Of a stretch of 7,249 bases of DNA, positions 6,258-7,249 are shown one piece after another (position 1 is the first letter of the stretch; each line of letters starts with the position of its first letter). Below the pieces are notes generated by a model. It made no database searches, was not told where the DNA came from, and saw nothing but the letters and a program-made list of their open reading frames with translations. A program made the position numbers and the translations under genes. The stretch is from the NCBI GenBank assembly GCA_012514775.1, contig JAAYZQ010000392.1:1-7249 (forward strand), read 5' to 3'. The stretch comes from Anaerolineaceae bacterium. GTDB lineage: Bacteria; Chloroflexota; Anaerolineae; JAAYZQ01.

Positions 6258-7175
6258 ATGGAGCTGACGCGCCATCCCGACAACCCCATCCTCTTGCCCG
6301 AGCCGGCCTCCCCCTGGGAGTGTGTCAACGTCTTTAACCCGGGCGTGCTGTACCACAACGGGCTGTTTCACATGTTCTACCGCGCCCAGGGGCTCGACTG
6401 GGTCAGCCGCCTGGGCTATGCCGTGAGCGCCGACGGCGTGCACTGGAACCGCATGCGGGAGCCCATCCTGGAGCCCGTGGACGGCAGCGACTCGCGGGGC
6501 CTGGAGGATCCGCGCCTCGTCGAGATCGAGGGCATCTTTTACATGACCTATACCGCCTACGGCAGCGAGTTCCAGGGGAGCGGAACGCCCACTCACAGCG
6601 GCGGCGGCATCCTGCCCATGATCGCCCGCAGCCGGAATCTCATCACCTGGGAGCGCATGGGGCCCATCGTCCGCGGCGAGGACAACAAGGACCACATCCT
6701 CTTTCCGCGGCGCATCGGCGGGCGCTACGTGGCCCTGCACCGCCGCTGGCCCACCATCGGGCTGGCGTACAGCGACGACCTCCTCACCTGGCCTGAGGAG
6801 GACATGGTCCCCATCTTTGGTCCGCGGGCAAGCGGCTGGGACAGCAAGAGCGTGGGCAGCAACGGCGTGCCCATCGAGACCGATGAGGGCTGGCTGCTCC
6901 TCTACCACGCCTACGACGAGGACCACATCTACCGCTTTGGAACCTGCCTGCTGGACCTCAAAGATCCGTCGCGTATCATCCACCGTGCGGCCGCGTCGAT
7001 TTTCGAGCCCAGGGAAATCTGGGAGCTCAAGGGCGACGTGCCGAACGTCGTCTTTTCGGGGGCCAACCCCGTCGTGGACGGCACGGTGTACGTGTACTAT
7101 GGGGGCGGGGACCACGTCATCGGCCTGGCCACCTGCTCCCTGGACGAGCTGCTGGCGTTTGCCCGATCGGGGTAG
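6258..7175 (+). CDS. GH130 family glycoside phosphorylase, probably acting on beta-mannosides
   Basis: Cytoplasmic enzyme of 305 residues with no signal peptide. Known GH130 members mostly cleave beta-mannosides with phosphate to give mannose 1-phosphate; some are hydrolases. The five-bladed propeller pattern is visible: 'RHPDNPIL' (5-12), 'NPGV' (27-30), 'MFYRAQG' (39-45), '[11 protein letters not shown]' (53-63), then '[19 protein letters not shown]' (83-101), in which D84 is the expected catalytic acid. R162 in 'LHRR', K197 in 'DSKSVG' and H217 in 'LLYHAYD' fall where phosphorylases of the family place phosphate-binding basic residues, which favours phosphorolysis over hydrolysis (from memory of family motifs, not an alignment). 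The end has the usual 'YYGGGD' (280-285). The length is near the shorter GH130 subgroups. A Gly/Ser/Thr-rich loop at about 102-118 looks inserted. Exact substrate (Man-Glc, Man-GlcNAc or manno-oligosaccharide) is unresolved. The neighbouring importer probably supplies it. Confidence 0.88.
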   Translation: MELTRHPDNPILLPEPASPWECVNVFNPGVLYHNGLFHMFYRAQGLDWVSRLGYAVSADGVHWNRMREPILEPVDGSDSRGLEDPRLVEIEGIFYMTYTAYGSEFQGSGTPTHSGGGILPMIARSRNLITWERMGPIVRGEDNKDHILFPRRIGGRYVALHRRWPTIGLAYSDDLLTWPEEDMVPIFGPRASGWDSKSVGSNGVPIETDEGWLLLYHAYDEDHIYRFGTCLLDLKDPSRIIHRAAASIFEPREIWELKGDVPNVVFSGANPVVDGTVYVYYGGGDHVIGLATCSLDELLAFARSG

Positions 7176-7189
7176 GTTGCTTGTGATTT

Positions 7190-7218
7190 TTCCCATTTTG
7201 ACACAACTCTGCTATAAT
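7190..7218 (+). promoter_or_regulatory. Extended -10 promoter for the next gene
   Basis: TATAAT at 7213-7218 is a perfect -10 hexamer, preceded by TG at 7210-7211 to give a consensus extended -10. At 17-base spacing the -35 position holds TTCCCA (7190-7195), a partial match that an extended -10 promoter can tolerate. A perfect TTGACA at 7198-7203 is only 9 bases away and cannot serve with this -10. The region is strikingly AT-rich against its surroundings. Transcription would begin near 7225. Confidence 0.75.
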
Positions 7219-7228
7219 GCACCCACCT

Positions 7229-7249
7229 ATGGGCCGCGTGCTTGCCTTG
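7229..7249 (+). CDS. Start of a new gene, possibly leaderless (3' end outside window)
   Basis: An ATG at 7229 opens a frame (MGRVLAL...) that runs off the window after seven codons. The -10 hexamer ends only 10 bases upstream, so the predicted transcript start (about 7225) is nearly at the ATG. No Shine-Dalgarno-like sequence is visible ('CACCCACCT' precedes it). Seven codons are too few to name a product, and the true start could be a later in-frame codon such as GTG at 7238 or one beyond the window. Confidence 0.4.

Noticed and set aside
7162..7171. CCCGATCGGG palindrome at the end of the GH130 gene
   Set aside because: It lies inside the coding region, can form at most a 3-bp stem with a 4-base loop, and the T-run is more than 10 bases further on, so it is not a convincing terminator.
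6135..7196. Minus-strand open frame of 353 codons opposite GH130
   Set aside because: It is a shadow of the GH130 gene. The sense frame carries the family motifs and a strong ribosome site.
7198..7203. Perfect TTGACA as a -35 element
   Set aside because: It is only 9 bases from the TATAAT, far from the 16-18 needed, and no second -10 lies at the right distance inside the window (about 7220-7226 reads CACCCAC).
7181..7206. TTGTG...CACAA inverted repeat in the AT-rich spacer
   Set aside because: The 5-bp arms are separated by 16 bases and the half-sites do not fit a known operator such as a CRP site. It is common by chance in such sequence.
1..7249. CRISPR array, tRNA or rRNA genes, insertion sequences
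   Set aside because: No regularly spaced direct repeats, no cloverleaf-like segments with CCA ends, and no transposase motifs or terminal inverted repeats were seen. Almost all of the sequence is accounted for by coding regions.

Overview
The window is GC-rich and carries seven complete genes plus two partial ones, all on the plus strand and tightly packed. The longest spacer is about 60 bases. The gene families point to a saprophytic bacterium that lives on oligosaccharides. The GC content, the clear Shine-Dalgarno sites and the mix of families (MalEFG-type importer, DUF624/YesL-type membrane protein, COG4586/4587/3694-type exporter, GH130 enzyme) would fit Chloroflexota such as Anaerolineae or Caldilineae. 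That placement is inference, because no marker gene is present.

Left part (1-2926): the C-terminal 240 residues of a family 1 solute-binding protein, then two MalF/MalG-type inner-membrane permeases, each with a recognisable EAA loop. This is a carbohydrate-uptake ABC importer. Its ATPase is not here and may be a shared MsmK/UgpC-type subunit encoded elsewhere. A strong GC hairpin lies between the binding-protein gene and the first permease gene. Such hairpins typically give more binding protein than permease.

Middle (2957-6217): a small polytopic DUF624/YesL-like protein, then a second ABC system of different type. It has one cytoplasmic ATPase and two homologous six-helix ABC-2 permeases, joined by 8-base and 4-base overlaps, so it is surely one translationally coupled unit. 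Its substrate is unknown.

Right part (6258-7175): a GH130 five-bladed propeller enzyme with the family's EDPR catalytic motif and basic residues that fit a phosphorylase acting on beta-mannosides. An AT-rich spacer follows, with a near-consensus extended -10 promoter only about 10 bases upstream of a new ATG. The next gene therefore probably starts on a leaderless transcript.

Read together, the cluster imports an oligosaccharide, probably mannose-containing, and cleaves it phosphorolytically in the cytoplasm. The export-type ABC-2 system embedded between importer and enzyme is the least explained component. One speculative reading is that GH130 works in the synthetic direction and the exporter handles a mannosylated product.
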